This document shows, in pieces, positions 47,601 to 62,058 of a stretch of 64,000 nucleotides of DNA. The notes under the pieces were generated by a model. That model was not told the DNA's origin. It saw nothing but the letters and a program-made list of their open reading frames with translations, and did not search any database. The translations under genes were made by a program, and so were the position numbers. The DNA is from Brasenia schreberi (Eukaryota; Streptophyta; Magnoliopsida; Nymphaeales; Cabombaceae). Every line of letters begins with the position of its first letter. Position 1 is the stretch's first letter. The stretch is taken from the NCBI GenBank assembly GCA_036023115.1, contig JAYKKT010000040.1, forward strand, positions 3,961,001-4,025,000, read 5' to 3'.

Positions 47601-47904
47601 CTTTTATTTTATTACCTTAAATTTTTATCTTAAAGATTGAATAGTGGAGAAGTTAAAATAGATTTAAACACAAATGAGGTTTGAGCATTTTTATTATATA
47701 TATATTTTAGATGAATAATTGAGATGTTAAAGTAGATCTCAACACCAATGAGGTTTGAGCATATACCACTACTTATATATATATAAACTTGTATATGTTA
47801 GCATACTTAGTTGTTAATAAATCCAAACAAATATCAACCATTTATCTTTCATTATTAATGAATAAAATTTAAATATAAAAGCAAAAGTACTCGTGAAAAA
47901 ACAA
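44625..47904. other. Intergenic DNA, FD-like promoter side
   Basis: The first few hundred bases are the FD-like promoter and leader. The 45590-46300 stretch has moderate complexity and short open frames (45604-45798 and 45851-46039), and 46090-46190 reads SYTPRPFEPNNINPMNSLEWLQEV on the plus strand, which looks protein-like but has no family I recognise. A dispersed repeat copy (47165-47285) and two TTTGAATTAAAAGTA-type copies (47330-47410 and 47535-47780) follow. No complete gene is supported. Confidence 0.4.
47165..47285. repeat. Dispersed repeat, copy 2
   Basis: TGTTACAAGAAGAGGCCGAAGCTTAACACAC through ATTGAGTTAATGCTCTTAG aligns with 30567-30700 in the same orientation. Both copies end next to a TA-rich TTTGAATT-type repeat. 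Family unknown. Confidence 0.55.
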
Positions 47905-47905
47905 C

Positions 47906-48190
47906 AACAACAACTAAGCCTTTTCCCATGCTAGACGGGGTCGGCTACATGGATTCTTTGTTTCCATAGAGTTCTATCATGTATCATATTAGTAGTTAAC
48001 TCACAATAAGCTAGATCATTCTTTATTGTTTCTTTCCAACACTTTTGTGGCCATCCTCTACCTCCTTTAATACTTTCCAAATTTAGTTTTTCATACTTCT
48101 TAAAGGTTCTTCTTATCTTCTTTCTATACGTTCAAACCATCTTAAACGATATTCTCTCATTTTCTTTCCAACACTCGTGTGAAAAAGTGT
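47906..48190 (-). mobile_element. RTE LINE 3'-end fragment
   Basis: On the minus strand the segment ends with GGGAAAAGGCTTAGTTGTTG and contains CAAAGAATCCATGTAGCCGA, the conserved end of the RTE family. It also holds the C-terminal EYRLRWFERIERR peptide, where RTE proteins usually have a similar RLRWFGH. It is 5'-truncated near 48190. Confidence 0.85.
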
Positions 48191-48748
48191 ACCTATATAT
48201 ATATATATATTACTATGATGAATGATTGAGATTCGTTTGAATTTGCTCGCACCTAAGTATGCTAGTATATACCAATTATTCTCTCTATATATACATGCTA
48301 TTCTCCAACTTAGAAAAGGACTGGAAATTAAAGAGAACAACAGACGGAGTTGGAGCAAGCTTCCAAAGTACCTGAAACTGCTCCATTCTTGAGAAGTGCT
48401 TCAGAACGAGGTCTAACTGGTTCGGCAATTCTTAGGGTTTATAACGCATGTCACACTTTGAAAAGCAAATGACAGTTGAAAAACACAACTACTTTTCGTG
48501 GGCGCCACATAACACGATAAGGATAACACCATTGTCAAGATAATTTCATGGTGGAGGAGATCCAACTCAATTCGAAACCAACTCATATTAGAAATGTTGG
48601 ATATTCACAGTCTACTTGCAAATGATCATTCATATTAGAAATGTTGGAAGAGATCCATATGAACGACCTATTATCTAATTGAATGGCAAGAACCTCTACC
48701 ATGTAAAGATGGAGATGATTCCGATCATTATTATCCATAACCCTCCTG

Positions 48749-48825
<77 letters not shown>

Positions 48826-49598
48826 AAAGAGCTTTTAGAGTGAAGATAACTACGTAATATGCGAATCTCTTCAACCTTAGGCTATATCACTTTATGAATT
48901 TACTAACTTTGGGAGTGGGTGGACACCCCACCTCGGCTCAAATGTGGATCCACCGCTGTATACAAGTAAAGACACTTGTTCAATGGAAAAAGGCCATTTC
49001 TTCTTAGGGCAAACTTTTCGTGTTTTGGGTCATGTTCATCCAGTGCTGTTTTGTGTTCGTGAGTGAACAGATCAACCTGAAGATAACTCATTTTCATGGT
49101 GAACACAACTCTGTACAAAATATGCATGGTTCTGACGGTGGCAGGTACATTTATGTGCCAATGGCGTTCCATCCTCAATGGCGATTTTATGTTTTGAGTA
49201 TTTGAGGTGTCATAGACAAGTGACTTGAATTCTCCGCATTACTTTGGCTGGACCCATAACGGAACCTACATGGATTGATTTTTCAGGTCATGTTCATGAT
49301 GAGCTTTGTGCATGTGTAGCGCCCCCCCCCTCCCGCTCTCTCTCTCTCTCTCTCTAGCAATGAGGTGATCTAGAACATGTTTGCATGTTTTTAGATTAAT
49401 AAGCCATATAGATGCTGAAGTTTTCATTTGTGAAATCACTAAGAAAATATAAAAAGATTGCATGTCTCATATATATATATATTATCATCGTTCATGTGCA
49501 TCAATTTATGCTTAAATCTATTTAAATATCATTGGAGATTGGATTAAATGTACAGTACAAAAGTACAACATTGGAGATTGTGCACATTTTGCACCTTT

Positions 49599-49647
<49 letters not shown>

Positions 49648-50438
49648 TCACGTTTGTATATATATATTGAGAGAGTAGAGTCGTTACATGATAAAAAATT
49701 ATCCGGTCATTTTGTTGGTAAATGACATGAAATGGATCATATCCTAATTGTTGGTTGAGCGCCGGAGACAAGTATATATATATATACACACACACGTAGA
49801 TATGTATGTATCTAAATGCATAATATCACATTATAGTTGGTTCAACCACATCACCATTAAAAGACATAAGAAAATGGTTGGAGTTTGAGGTGAGATGTGG
49901 TTTTAAATAGAATCCAAACTGGCCCTACCTGAAGTGGACCCGTCGATCCAATTTGCGACCCTTACTTGGATTACAGTAAACATTTTCTCCATCGAACCTT
50001 ACAGTTATGTGAATAAATACGGAATTAGATGAATTCTGCCTAAAGCCGAGCAATCTCTGTTCGATCAGAGTTAAGCTGTGTCTCTTTCAGGACAACGTCA
50101 CAAACTATCGGGACCGTCTCTGAAATTTAAGGAAACCTGTTACACGGTCGAATATCAGGCAATAGGCAAATTAGAAATATCATATATAGTCCACGCTTTT
50201 AAGGTTTTCCTAAAAGGTATACATTTTCATTTAAAGCTAGACTTCCACTTGATTTTAATGTGCAGTGCCTATGTTGTTGGTTAAACTTCTTCTGCCGTAA
50301 CTGTTTGCAAAATGTAATGAAGACTGATATATGTTGACGTGGCTTGAATTTGTGTTAATACGAAAGTGACCCGATATGGAAAACTCCCAACACTTCTTCA
50401 GGTTATTTGAAACTTAGTGTTACCCAAAAAATAAAATA

Positions 50439-50469
<31 letters not shown>

Positions 50470-50541
50470 AATTCTTGTGTTCGTTCTTCTCCTATAAAAT
50501 GTATAAAGTGCTGATGTGATCGTAAATCGAGTATTCTTTGT

Positions 50542-50592
<51 letters not shown>

Positions 50593-51471
50593 GTCTATGC
50601 ACACAATCATTATCCACTTAATCATTTTTACCGTTCAATACGTATAATCAATTATGAAGATTTGAATTTAAAAAATATAACCTACTTTATATATGTACAC
50701 GAAAACATATATATCCCTAAACTACACAAATAGTACTAGCAACATACAAAACAATATGAAAACCCGACACAAACATGACCCATAGAATTCCAAGCTTGTG
50801 TTCACTGAAAGTAACACGAGACAAATTAGATCCAAAACACAAAATTATCGCCCCTTGGTAGTAAGGAAGAGCTTATGCATGCCCCAGATAGCGAACCGTC
50901 ACCTACGGAAGTGAATGTCTAGGGATGGAAACATTGATCCGACCCCAATGGGATGGAAATACCCGGTTTGACTAAGTTTGGCTACGGTGATACCTGAATA
51001 GTTTTGATCCAGTATGGGTTGGGTATGGGGTAAGAAGTACTCAACTAATACCCGCACCATACCTGACAAAATACATGATATACATATATGTGTGGACACG
51101 GGAATGGAGATACCCCCTGCCCGTGAAATTTGAGATGAAGTCTCATCTTTAAGTTACAAGAACTACTGAACAAACAAATTTCCCTCTTGGTTTTGATTTT
51201 ATCACTTCATCTTTCTTTCTCTAGCAAATCGGAACTTCTGCGGTTGCAATAGCTCGATTTGGTACCGATCACTTTGATTCTGCAACTTTGGAAAAGATTG
51301 GCAAGCATGCTTTCATATTGCATTCATGTTTAACATAGCCAAATCACCTGTGAACTATTCAAATATATAAAGAATAACCAAGCTCTCTCTCTGTGCGTGT
51401 GTGTGTGTCTGTCTCTCTTTCTCACACACAATACGTGCAAGGTTGGCGAGTCGTTTTGCTCACAGTCTCTC

Positions 51472-51526
<55 letters not shown>

Positions 51527-52270
51527 TGGTGTGGTTTGTTGACACAGTCAAGGAATCAAATTAAATAGGAAGTGAGTGCCAATCTGATAGAAAACTCCTC
51601 TGACAGGTGACTTCAGTTTATGACTACAAACGTATTTCAGAAGCAGATCCCATCAGTTTTGCCCTTTGTTTAACACAATAAATCTATAACTTTCAGAAAC
51701 AGTTCTGCTTGTAATAACAGAAAGAACTTTTCTCATTAATGGATGCTGAATATTTTGTTCTTTTCATATTAATTTCTTGCTCCAATGTAACCCCCTTATG
51801 TAACCCCCTTCTCTTCTCTTCTCTTCTCTCCCTCCCTCTCTCTCTCACACACACAAACAGACAAACACACGTGCACACAAAACACACACAAGTATGGGCT
51901 CTTCACCTTCTTGGTACATATGACTATTTTGTTCTTTTCATATTAATTTCTTGCCCCCATGTAACCCCCTCCTCTTCTCTCTCTCTCTCTCACACACACA
52001 AACAGACAAACACGCGCACACAAAACAGACACAAGTATGGGCTCTTCACCTTCTTGGTAATATGATACTTCTGTTTTTCGTCCATATACATCCTTTTCTT
52101 CTCTAAAAGCAGATTTCTTTTTGATGAAACGACATAATAAGGATTTCTTATTCTTATCCGTAGGCATGATCTGATGTATCTTCTATATCTTGCTGCTTTT
52201 CTGCTTTAACGTTTTTTATGGGCTGAAATCAATAGACTTATCAAGGAAGGGCGTTTTCTTGGGGAATCTG
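48191..52270. other. Intergenic DNA with microsatellites
   Basis: Contents are (GT)n(GA)n at 48749-48822, (CT)n(TA)n at 49597-49645, TA tracts at 50438-50475 and 50545-50589, CT tracts at 51467-51526, and the 174 bp tandem duplication described separately. Open frames (for example 49020-49205 and 50078-50284) show no family motif. The stretch 51215-51320 reads QIGTSAVAIARFGTDHFDSA on the plus strand, which looks exon-like but is not identified. Confidence 0.45.
51751..52063. repeat. Tandem duplication upstream of the AMS-like locus
   Basis: Copy 1 (51751-51924) and copy 2 (51925-52063) both start TATTTTGTTCTTTTCATATT, contain a TGTAACCCCC word, a CT tract, a CACACACACAAACAGACAAAC block, and end GTATGGGCTCTTCACCTTC. 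They differ mainly in the length of the CT tract and a duplicated TGTAACCCCC in copy 1. Confidence 0.9.
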
Positions 52271-52277
52271 ATGTAGA

Positions 52278-53027
52278 AGCTGTGACCCATGGTACAGGAC
52301 AAAAGATGGGACTATCGTGCCCACTGGAAAACGGTTCACAATTAAAATTAATTCTATATAGAAGTTTCTACTTGTCACCTTTCCACTTTGACAATATATC
52401 TGTATATTAGAAAAACTCTCTGTTTATTTATTTTATTTGAGCTATTTTAAATGTGGATATAGCATTGATCAACTTGCAGTTACTTAGGGTAGATGGATTC
52501 TTGCTGTAGTGAGTATCCTCTTAATTCATTCGCAGGAAATAACTCTGTAATTCCTTGCAGAGACATGTCAATACAGCACAATAGCACGGAGGCATGTGAT
52601 AGTTTGTCTGGGTTGCCCATAACAATTCCACTTGACTCCTGGTAGTTTTTAGGACTGTCTACAGGAAAATTTACTGCGGTAAAAATAAATATGCAAAAGT
52701 AGTCATTCATGATTTGCTCTTGCAGGATTCACAGACAACTTTCTTGTCTAATCAATACAAATAGATAATGTCTCACACTGCAGACCTTAAAAGCAAGTAA
52801 TGAGGTGACCTTTTGTTTCTCTCAGACTTTTAAGGTAAGGGGTGTCCGTTTTCTGGACGACCCCCTGTGGCTAAGACCCTCCCTCAGGGCTATGCGGCTC
52901 AATGAATGAGTTCGCTGTTGTTTATTGGAGGTTCTGTGTGCATAATCAATTATTTTGTGGGCATTGCAGAGTTTGGCTACAGCTAAGGTCTTGATCCCAG
53001 TAGCTGATGGCCTAGTGGAGTTCTTTG
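52278..53027 (+). pseudogene. Degenerate N-terminal exons of the AMS-like bHLH gene
   Basis: Upstream of the intact exons, three splice-compatible segments match the N-terminal part of AMS-type bHLH proteins. Segment 52480-52641 reads MDSCCSEYPLNS, CRDMSIQHNSTEACDS and LSGLPITIPLDS. Segment 52726-52834 continues in phase, and 52970-53027 reads SLATAKVLIPVADGLVEFF, the conserved end of the N-terminal domain. There is a TAG at 52490-52492, where the family has Trp before MG-CCC, and a TAA at 52766-52768. In the latter segment the family-like QTTFLSNQYK lies one frame off, as if one base had been lost. A possible first exon has WDYRAHWK at 52307-52330. The domain cannot be translated through. 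Confidence 0.6.
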
Positions 53028-53028
53028 G

Positions 53029-53033
<5 letters not shown>

Positions 53034-53080
<47 letters not shown>
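53034..53080 (+). repeat. CT microsatellite at an AMS-like donor
   Basis: A pure (CT)n tract starts 6 bases after the exon end at 53027 (TTTG/GTAATCTCTCT). It parallels the two FD-like introns. Confidence 0.9.
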
Positions 53081-53083
<3 letters not shown>

Positions 53084-53408
53084 ACACACCATAATACAAC
53101 ATATTATGGTATGTGATTGTTTCACTAGTATATGAACCAAACCAACAAAGAAATGCTGCCAAGAAATGAACTATAAAGTAAGGAAGCCTTTTAGGAAACA
53201 TATGGACATCGATAGGACATTTCGAGAGAGGGTGTTGTTAAACTTTATGTAGCAGCACAGATAGTAGGAGGGTCTGATTAGAAAGATGCCGCAGTCAGTT
53301 ATACTGAACATATATATTTCCTCATCTCTTTTGATCTTTATTAAGGATATTGATTCCTTGTGGCTTTATTGGAAGGTAGCTGGAGATTACTACGTTATTC
53401 AGTTTGTT

Positions 53409-55458
<2,050 letters not shown>

Positions 55459-55781
55459 CCTGAACTAGTATGGTTCTGAACTCCACAGCAATAGAATCAG
55501 TTATGGTCATATGGAAGCAAAATGCTAATTGAACCATCTTCATATTACAATTAAGTTGCGTGCTTTTGTTTGGTGAGAACTTGATTATGATCCAGTTGAA
55601 GATGCTAGTTTTTGGTGTTTAATGAAACTATAAATGTGCATACACATATATGCGCACACACAGAGAGAGACACACACGAACAAAGGAAAAATGATCTGAA
55701 ACTTTTATGGATGTGCGTTTGTGGAACATAGGTCATTTCTTGTGAGTAATAAAGCAAAGAATTGGCATAAAGAGCAATAGA

Positions 55782-55850
55782 TCACTTGTCTAGAGGGTCA
55801 ACTCACAAGTTGAAGGTCGTGAGATCGATGCATTGGGTACACCCGCATTC
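55782..55850 (+). repeat. SINE-like tRNA-derived head, copy 1
   Basis: CACTTGTCTAGAGGGTCAAC resembles a Pol III A box and GTCGTGAGATCGATGC a B box. The segment aligns with 57755-57815 through ACTCACAAGTTGAAGGT. Confidence 0.5.
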
Positions 55851-57514
55851 ATAGAAGTTACTGTAATGGTTCATGCATGGGCAAAAGGAGCAAATATTTA
55901 GACACCAAAAAAGAAGGAAAGGGTTCCATCGAGATAGTCATGAATTCAGTGTTGTTCCTTACCAAGAATTGAACCCGCCACCTTCTATAAGTCAGAAGTA
56001 GAAGAATTATACTAATGAAAGGTTGAGAATATTTATTTATACATTCGAATGGTCTTTTTTGGTGCCTGGTTTTCTTAGGGTGGCAAATCGGCTTGATGGG
56101 TCCGGTTTGGGTTGGGCCACTTCCGATTCAGGTCAAAACTAGGTCGAAACATACCTGACCCATTTTTTCCTCGTGTCATTTTCTTTAAACCCAAACCCAA
56201 CGTGGTAGGTTAAAGAATCCAAGAGTATACAACTAATATGTGGGGCCTGGGTATGGTTTATGAAAATCAGAACCATGTGACGGATTCATTATTTTATGAA
56301 TCTGGTTCTCATGACAGACCTGATAGGTTGTAATAGCATCTTGAAGTGAGATTTGAACCCGGTTCACCTCGACCTAAACTGGGTTCGGCACGCTGACCTG
56401 AGCGTCAGCTCAACGGCAGGGGACTCTAGCACCATTGCTGCTGGTGGGGAGTTTGACTTCCAGAGGGTGCATGTGTGGGTGTGTATGTTAGGCTTGGGCC
56501 TCCTCTTGAGTGGCTCTTCTTTTCTTTGCCAGTCAACATGATTCAGACTCGTTCCATCGATGGATACACACATTCAGAAAAAGTTAATAGCCTATGGTTG
56601 CGTGGTGGTCAGCTATACAAGCCTAACCACGGTTCATCAATGAGCCATTTTTGGCTCATCCAAACTAAAAACTATAGCTCACGGGTTTAATCATAGGCTG
56701 TTCGCCCACCCTAAGACGTTCTCTGGATCTGCCACTGAGTCCTTTACCACTTATTTATGCTGAAATTGCAGAAACGAAATTCTTTCCTTTAACATTCTTC
56801 CCCTTTTCACAATCAGCAACATGCAGGGATGGGTGTCGAATTGTTAGATTCAAATCTTAATCCAACCCAAGTGTGATTTGGACTGACCAGATCTGGCACC
56901 TGGATCGAACCCAATGTATTTGGATCTCATTTTGATGTGCAAGGCTAATCTACCCAAATGAGGTGTACCCATCACATTTACAAATATACATTTGTTTGGG
57001 AAGTTGCGGTCTGGATTGATGGAATGATTTTTGTCATCTGACTCGAATCTGAATCCAAATCCATACGTGGGATACAGCTAAGACGGATTCAGTAATACTG
57101 GCTCGGTTCTGAGTTTGACCCGCTCAGTCTGAAGTGTCATCATCCAGACTTTTCATTAAAATTGCGAAAATTAGGCCACCCTTGAAATTAACGTGCATAA
57201 TATGGTTATTAAAAGAAATAAAAATAGGCACTCAAAGCGCTGATGTTGCTGGTGGAAACCATGTTTTGTGAAACCAGAGCGCAGACCAGTTAGACCGGAA
57301 GTCAGACCGGTATCCAGTTCAGTTCACATGTTTAACCGGTGGAATAAGAAACCCATCAAGAACCGGCAAACCAGCTGGTTGGACAACCAACTGAGAACCA
57401 AAAACCAGTCAGTTAGTATGGAAACTACTTCTTCCTGAATTTTGGTTATTATCTTTTTCTTTAAATTTTGCTCACTTATATGGTATATTATAAATTGTTT
57501 AATTTGTTGTAAAC

Positions 57515-57600
<86 letters not shown>

Positions 57601-57754
57601 TAATTTTAACTGTTACATGTTCAAACTGTGATCCGACCCAATCGAACCTCAATTTTATGGTGAACCAATACCTTCCCCAGTTCATTGACGGATCCGGATT
57701 CACAAACATTGCTGGAAAAATAAACACCCTTCTTTGAACCCAAATACCAAAAGC

Positions 57755-57815
57755 TCACTTGGCTAGAGGTTCGACTCACAAGTTGAAGGTGACGAGTTCG
57801 ATAGGGGTGTACATC
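57755..57815 (+). repeat. SINE-like tRNA-derived head, copy 2
   Basis: CACTTGGCTAGAGGTTCG resembles an A box and GACGAGTTCGATAGGGG a B box, 25-30 bases apart. It shares ACTCACAAGTTGAAGGT with copy 1. No A-rich tail or target duplication was fixed. Confidence 0.5.
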
Positions 57816-58089
57816 TGGCTTTCACCTCCACTTTATATTCCCCATCTCCCCACGACGCCAAAAGAAGAGATCACATTTTACATTCGAAATTGATGCGTAT
57901 AATATGGCTCTGAAAAAGAAAGTGTATAATATGGTCAATATATAAAAGCAAAAAAAAAAGAGTTTGCCCAAAGAAAATGTGATGAAAATGATTCCTAGTA
58001 ATAAGACATAGAAAAGACGCGTATAATGTATAAATAAGCGCTCCTTTTCAATCACTATCAAGAGACCCTCTAGACAAGAGAGAAGGTTT

Positions 58090-58980
58090 TTTTATTGGTA
58101 GTTAATAATAACAATAACAATAATAATAATAATAATAATAATAACAATAATAATAATAATAATAATAATAATATAATTATATAATATCACATAAAATAAT
58201 TATAATATAATAATATATAATAGACATCGTATACTACACACATAATTCTAATAATAACACATATTATTCTGAATAATACACAATCACACACGCTTACATA
58301 ACACACATTACACACAATAGGGCACAATACATAATAACACACACACACACAACAACTTACACACACACACACACACACACACAACACATACTTAATAACA
58401 AACACATAATCATCAATAATAATAATAATAACACTACATAATTACTTACACATAATAATATATAATAATAATACACACACACACAACACACACATAATAC
58501 ATAATAACACATATTAACATATATATATAACAATACTAATAACATATATTACTTCATAATACACAACACATATGTCGTAACCAAAAATGTGTCATCTATC
58601 TTATTGAATACATAATAATAGTTTTTAGTAAACACTCTTACATTAATAAAGTTGATAAAACTGAAATTGTTAAGTGTAACACACATAATTAAAATCACAA
58701 TAACATAATAACAATAACAATACACACACAATAACAACACACAACAACAACAGCATACATGACACACAACACACACACATTAACACGTTATAATATTAAT
58801 AACACACAATAATATCGTACACAGTATTACATAAGTCTAAATTAAACACATACACACATCATGACACTACAATAATGATAAAAATAATAATAACACATAT
58901 TAATGATAATACATATATAATTATATTAATAATTCAACAAAAATAATCAACAATAATAATAACAATGAACAATAACAGGC

Positions 58981-59038
<58 letters not shown>

Positions 59039-59045
59039 TGATGAT
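58090..59045. repeat. Microsatellite block of AAT, AAC and AC units
   Basis: Almost the whole stretch is built from short AAT, AAC, ATA and AC runs, with little other sequence. Pure (AAT)n lies at 58119-58170 and 58980-59035, pure (AC)n near 58358-58384. On the minus strand this yields spurious open frames rich in Cys, Val and Tyr; I do not take these as genes. Confidence 0.85.
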
Positions 59046-60005
59046 GATGATAATGATGGACGTTATTATTAGAATATAGCGGGAAGATCATTGAGAATAT
59101 GAAAGAGGCAAACTATAGCCAGCCATTTTCATGTAAAATTTTATTGCTTTATCAGTCAGTGCCAACACTAAAGGAAAAACAGGTATTTCCTGGAAGACAG
59201 TTGAGCATATTCTATGCACAACCGATGCTAAAAGAAGATACTTATACAACCCGGTTCAAAAACTAACAGAATAAGCAACAAAGAGAGGAAATAAAAAAAC
59301 TAAGAACACCATATTGAAGAATGAAACCCATTTCACTTTTTAGTAATCCCGGGAATACGTACAGCCGCAGGTATAAAAAATTAGTGTCAGCAACTGGTCT
59401 TACATCAACTTGAGTGATCAGAACCCGATCGAGAGGAAACGTTTAAACATTTCGCAACTGCTTGAGCATACCTAGCTCATCCATTTCTTCTGATAATGGC
59501 GTAAGAGACTCTCGGGCTATTGGCTCCATCTTCTACAACATCCATCAAGGAACAGAGTAGATTTTAGTTTTTGACAGCCGTAGATGCAGGAGATGAATGC
59601 CTCACTCCGAACAGCGAAAGTCGTGTTTTGAAGTTTGTGTGATTCTTTTCGCTTTTGATCGTTGTGTTGTTTGTTCATCAAGGATAGGAAAGAAGGGTTG
59701 AATTAGGTAGTTAACGACCAACACATAATTCTGTCAGTTTTTTACCATGAGCTGCAATTAATCTTAATTCCGAGCACTAATGAGCCATATTATTGAGTTA
59801 ATTAAGCTTGAATGAGACTAAAATGAAGATTGTGCCTTCGTCAGAGGTCCTCATATTCCAATGTTTAGCCAAGTGTATTTCATGCGAGAAAATCTTAGTC
59901 AAGGTTAAATTAAGAATCTCTAGAAAACAGTTGAGCATAATGGCATGTAGATTATAATTTTCAAAAAATTGATCTGTTTGGAATTTGACATGAAAGGTAC
60001 TCAAT

Positions 60006-60083
<78 letters not shown>

Positions 60084-60416
60084 TATAGGTTTATTAATGG
60101 ACATTTTAGTTGAGAACATACGATAAAATAGAGGGGAATGGATAAATTAATAGATAAGCATGTTTTTTTGTGTGTTTTCTTCCTCCACATAATTCTATTG
60201 CCTTTAAGGTTTTTTTTCCATACACAGAGACATACTCAACGTTTTTCAGCCGTGCATTATGGGAATGCGATTGTCTACGGGCCAAGCTAAAGAAACGAAT
60301 TTAACAAGCAATCGAAGACCAGGATATGATGGATAGACCAATAAATTTATTCTAAATAATAAAAAAAGAATAACGAAATAGAAATGAATCATTAGCAAAC
60401 TGCAAACCATGATCTG

Positions 60417-61735
60417 CTACTGCCGCTGCATTGCGATCTCCTGAATCACTAATCCCCTAGCCTTATTGATGGTGAGAAAACACAAGTAAACGTGTTCTTC
60501 CAATTCCACGATCTGGTCTAGAAACCCTCCTTCGTTCATCCTGAACTCTCTCAGAATCCCTTTAAGAAGATGCCTCTCTTTGTTCCTCAAGCAAATTCTT
60601 GTGATGGCTCTACCGTGTTCAATCTCATCATGAAGCCTAGTCACCATTCGGCTCATTGTATCGAAGTCTCTGTCGAGAATGTAGGCACCTCTTTCTGCAG
60701 CATCCAGCTGTGCACACAGTCCCTTCAGAAAACTGCTTCTATAAGCCCTCAATCTCATTATTCTCTTTGTGATAAGTTTTGCAGGCAGGATCAAAGGCGC
60801 CGTTAGAACTCCGGCGAATCCATTGGTTGCTAAGAAAACACCGACGATGGTGATTGCGCTACAAGCCAGCAGGAGTCCCGCAACAGAAACCTTCTTTATG
60901 AAGCCTACCAGCTTCAGTCTCTTGATTATTTTCTTCTTTTTGTCTCTGATTTTTTTTTGCATGGAGTTGTAGAGGTTATGGATGTTTTGAAATTTGGTTG
61001 GTGTCGAAAGGGTTAGTGGGTTATCTAACATAAGGAAGGATGAGAGATCTGTCATCAACTGATTGAATTCATCGTCGGTGAAATCCTGGGAGTTTTCTGT
61101 TGATATGAGAAGTTTTTGTATCTTTCTGTGATTGACTTTTGCTTGGTTGATAGATTGAAGGAGCAAACCACAGGTCCTAAATGCCTCGGAGCTACTGGAA
61201 AAGTAAGCATAAATGATATCACGAAGCTCGGAATTGATGGAGAAAGAGAACTGCTGCTGAAGAATGGTGTCTAAGGAATCTTGCTTGGGCTCTAGAAGAG
61301 ACTCGGGTAGATGATTGTACAATGATGGTGTTAACGATATCGACGATGATGGTAGTGATGTGGATGTATCATGATCTTTGGGGTGCCTAATCTGACATTG
61401 GACTTTGCTCCAAATCTCCATGTAAGATCTGGTTCTGAATGCTTTCATGTACTCTTCGTTCACGCTTAACTTGGGTAGCAAGTTATCTTGTCCCCTCTCG
61501 TCACTTACCAAACCATATGCAATCAGTTAATGAACAAAGGGTCCACATAATGAATACCCACTAGGCAAAATCCACATTTGGATGTAGTGTACTCTTTAAT
61601 AACCATCAAAATTTGTTTCTCGAGATCAGAAGAAAGCCATCTTTTGGTATTCAGCAATGGGAGTCGAGCAAAATCTATGTTGGAATGGTAGATAATTACC
61701 TCTTGGGAGTTGGGAAGCAGCTCTTGCATTATCAT
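60417..61735 (-). CDS. UPF0496 (DUF677, At14a-like) protein
   Basis: Exon 1 is 61700-61735 (MIMQELLPNSQE) and exon 2 is 60417-61496; they join in phase to 371 residues. LSVNEEYMKAFRTRSYMEIWSKVQ opens the family domain, followed by a helical region with LRDIIYAYFSSSSEAFRTC. A pair of hydrophobic segments (about 211-250: VSVAGLLLACSAITIVGVFLATNG and then LTAPLILPAKLI) looks membrane-inserted. The end is rich in helices (FLDQIVELEEHVYLCFLTINKARGLV). Rice and Arabidopsis members are membrane-associated; the At14a group is tied to wall-membrane adhesion, but the function is not well established. Exon 2 could also open further upstream at an in-frame TTG, but no ATG is there. A CT tract of 79 bases lies upstream at 61978-62056. 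Confidence 0.88.
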
Positions 61736-61970
61736 ACTTCTTCAATCTTGGCCACATGATCGATCATGCGAGTTTGAACATGATCATGTAGAACGCTACC
61801 GTGTTCTCCTTGAAACCTTTGGCTGTTCGATTGGTTTGTTGGTTTTTGAATAAATCGGAGGAAGGAGGGAGCTGAAAATTAAGTTGGTGAAGAATAGGGA
61901 GGGAGGCAGCGAACAGGATATAAAGGTGAACCAAGAGGCAACAAATGAAAGGAGGGTTATCGATTGCCGA

Positions 61971-61977
<7 letters not shown>

Positions 61978-62056
<79 letters not shown>
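61978..62056 (-). repeat. CT/GA microsatellite upstream of the UPF0496 gene
   Basis: A pure (CT)n tract on the plus strand ((GA)n on the coding strand) lies about 240 bases upstream of the start codon, in the promoter or leader. Confidence 0.9.

Positions 62057-62058
<2 letters not shown>

Larger units (their letters stand above)
55459..60416. other. Intergenic DNA with SINE-like and simple repeats
   Basis: Contents are a SINE-like pair (55782-55850 and 57755-57815), GGTT/CCGG-rich degenerate DNA at 56080-56340 and 57260-57420, a TA tract at 57518-57600, the microsatellite block 58090-59045, and a TA tract at 60007-60081. A short exon-like minus-strand segment at 59449-59538 reads MEPIARESLTPLSEEMDELGML, ends at a stop and is preceded by an AG; it has no partner exon that I can find. 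No other gene is supported. Confidence 0.45.

Noticed and set aside
58187..58776. Minus-strand open frames rich in Cys, Val and Tyr
   Set aside because: They are translations of AC/AAT microsatellites; no start context, no family, no splice structure.
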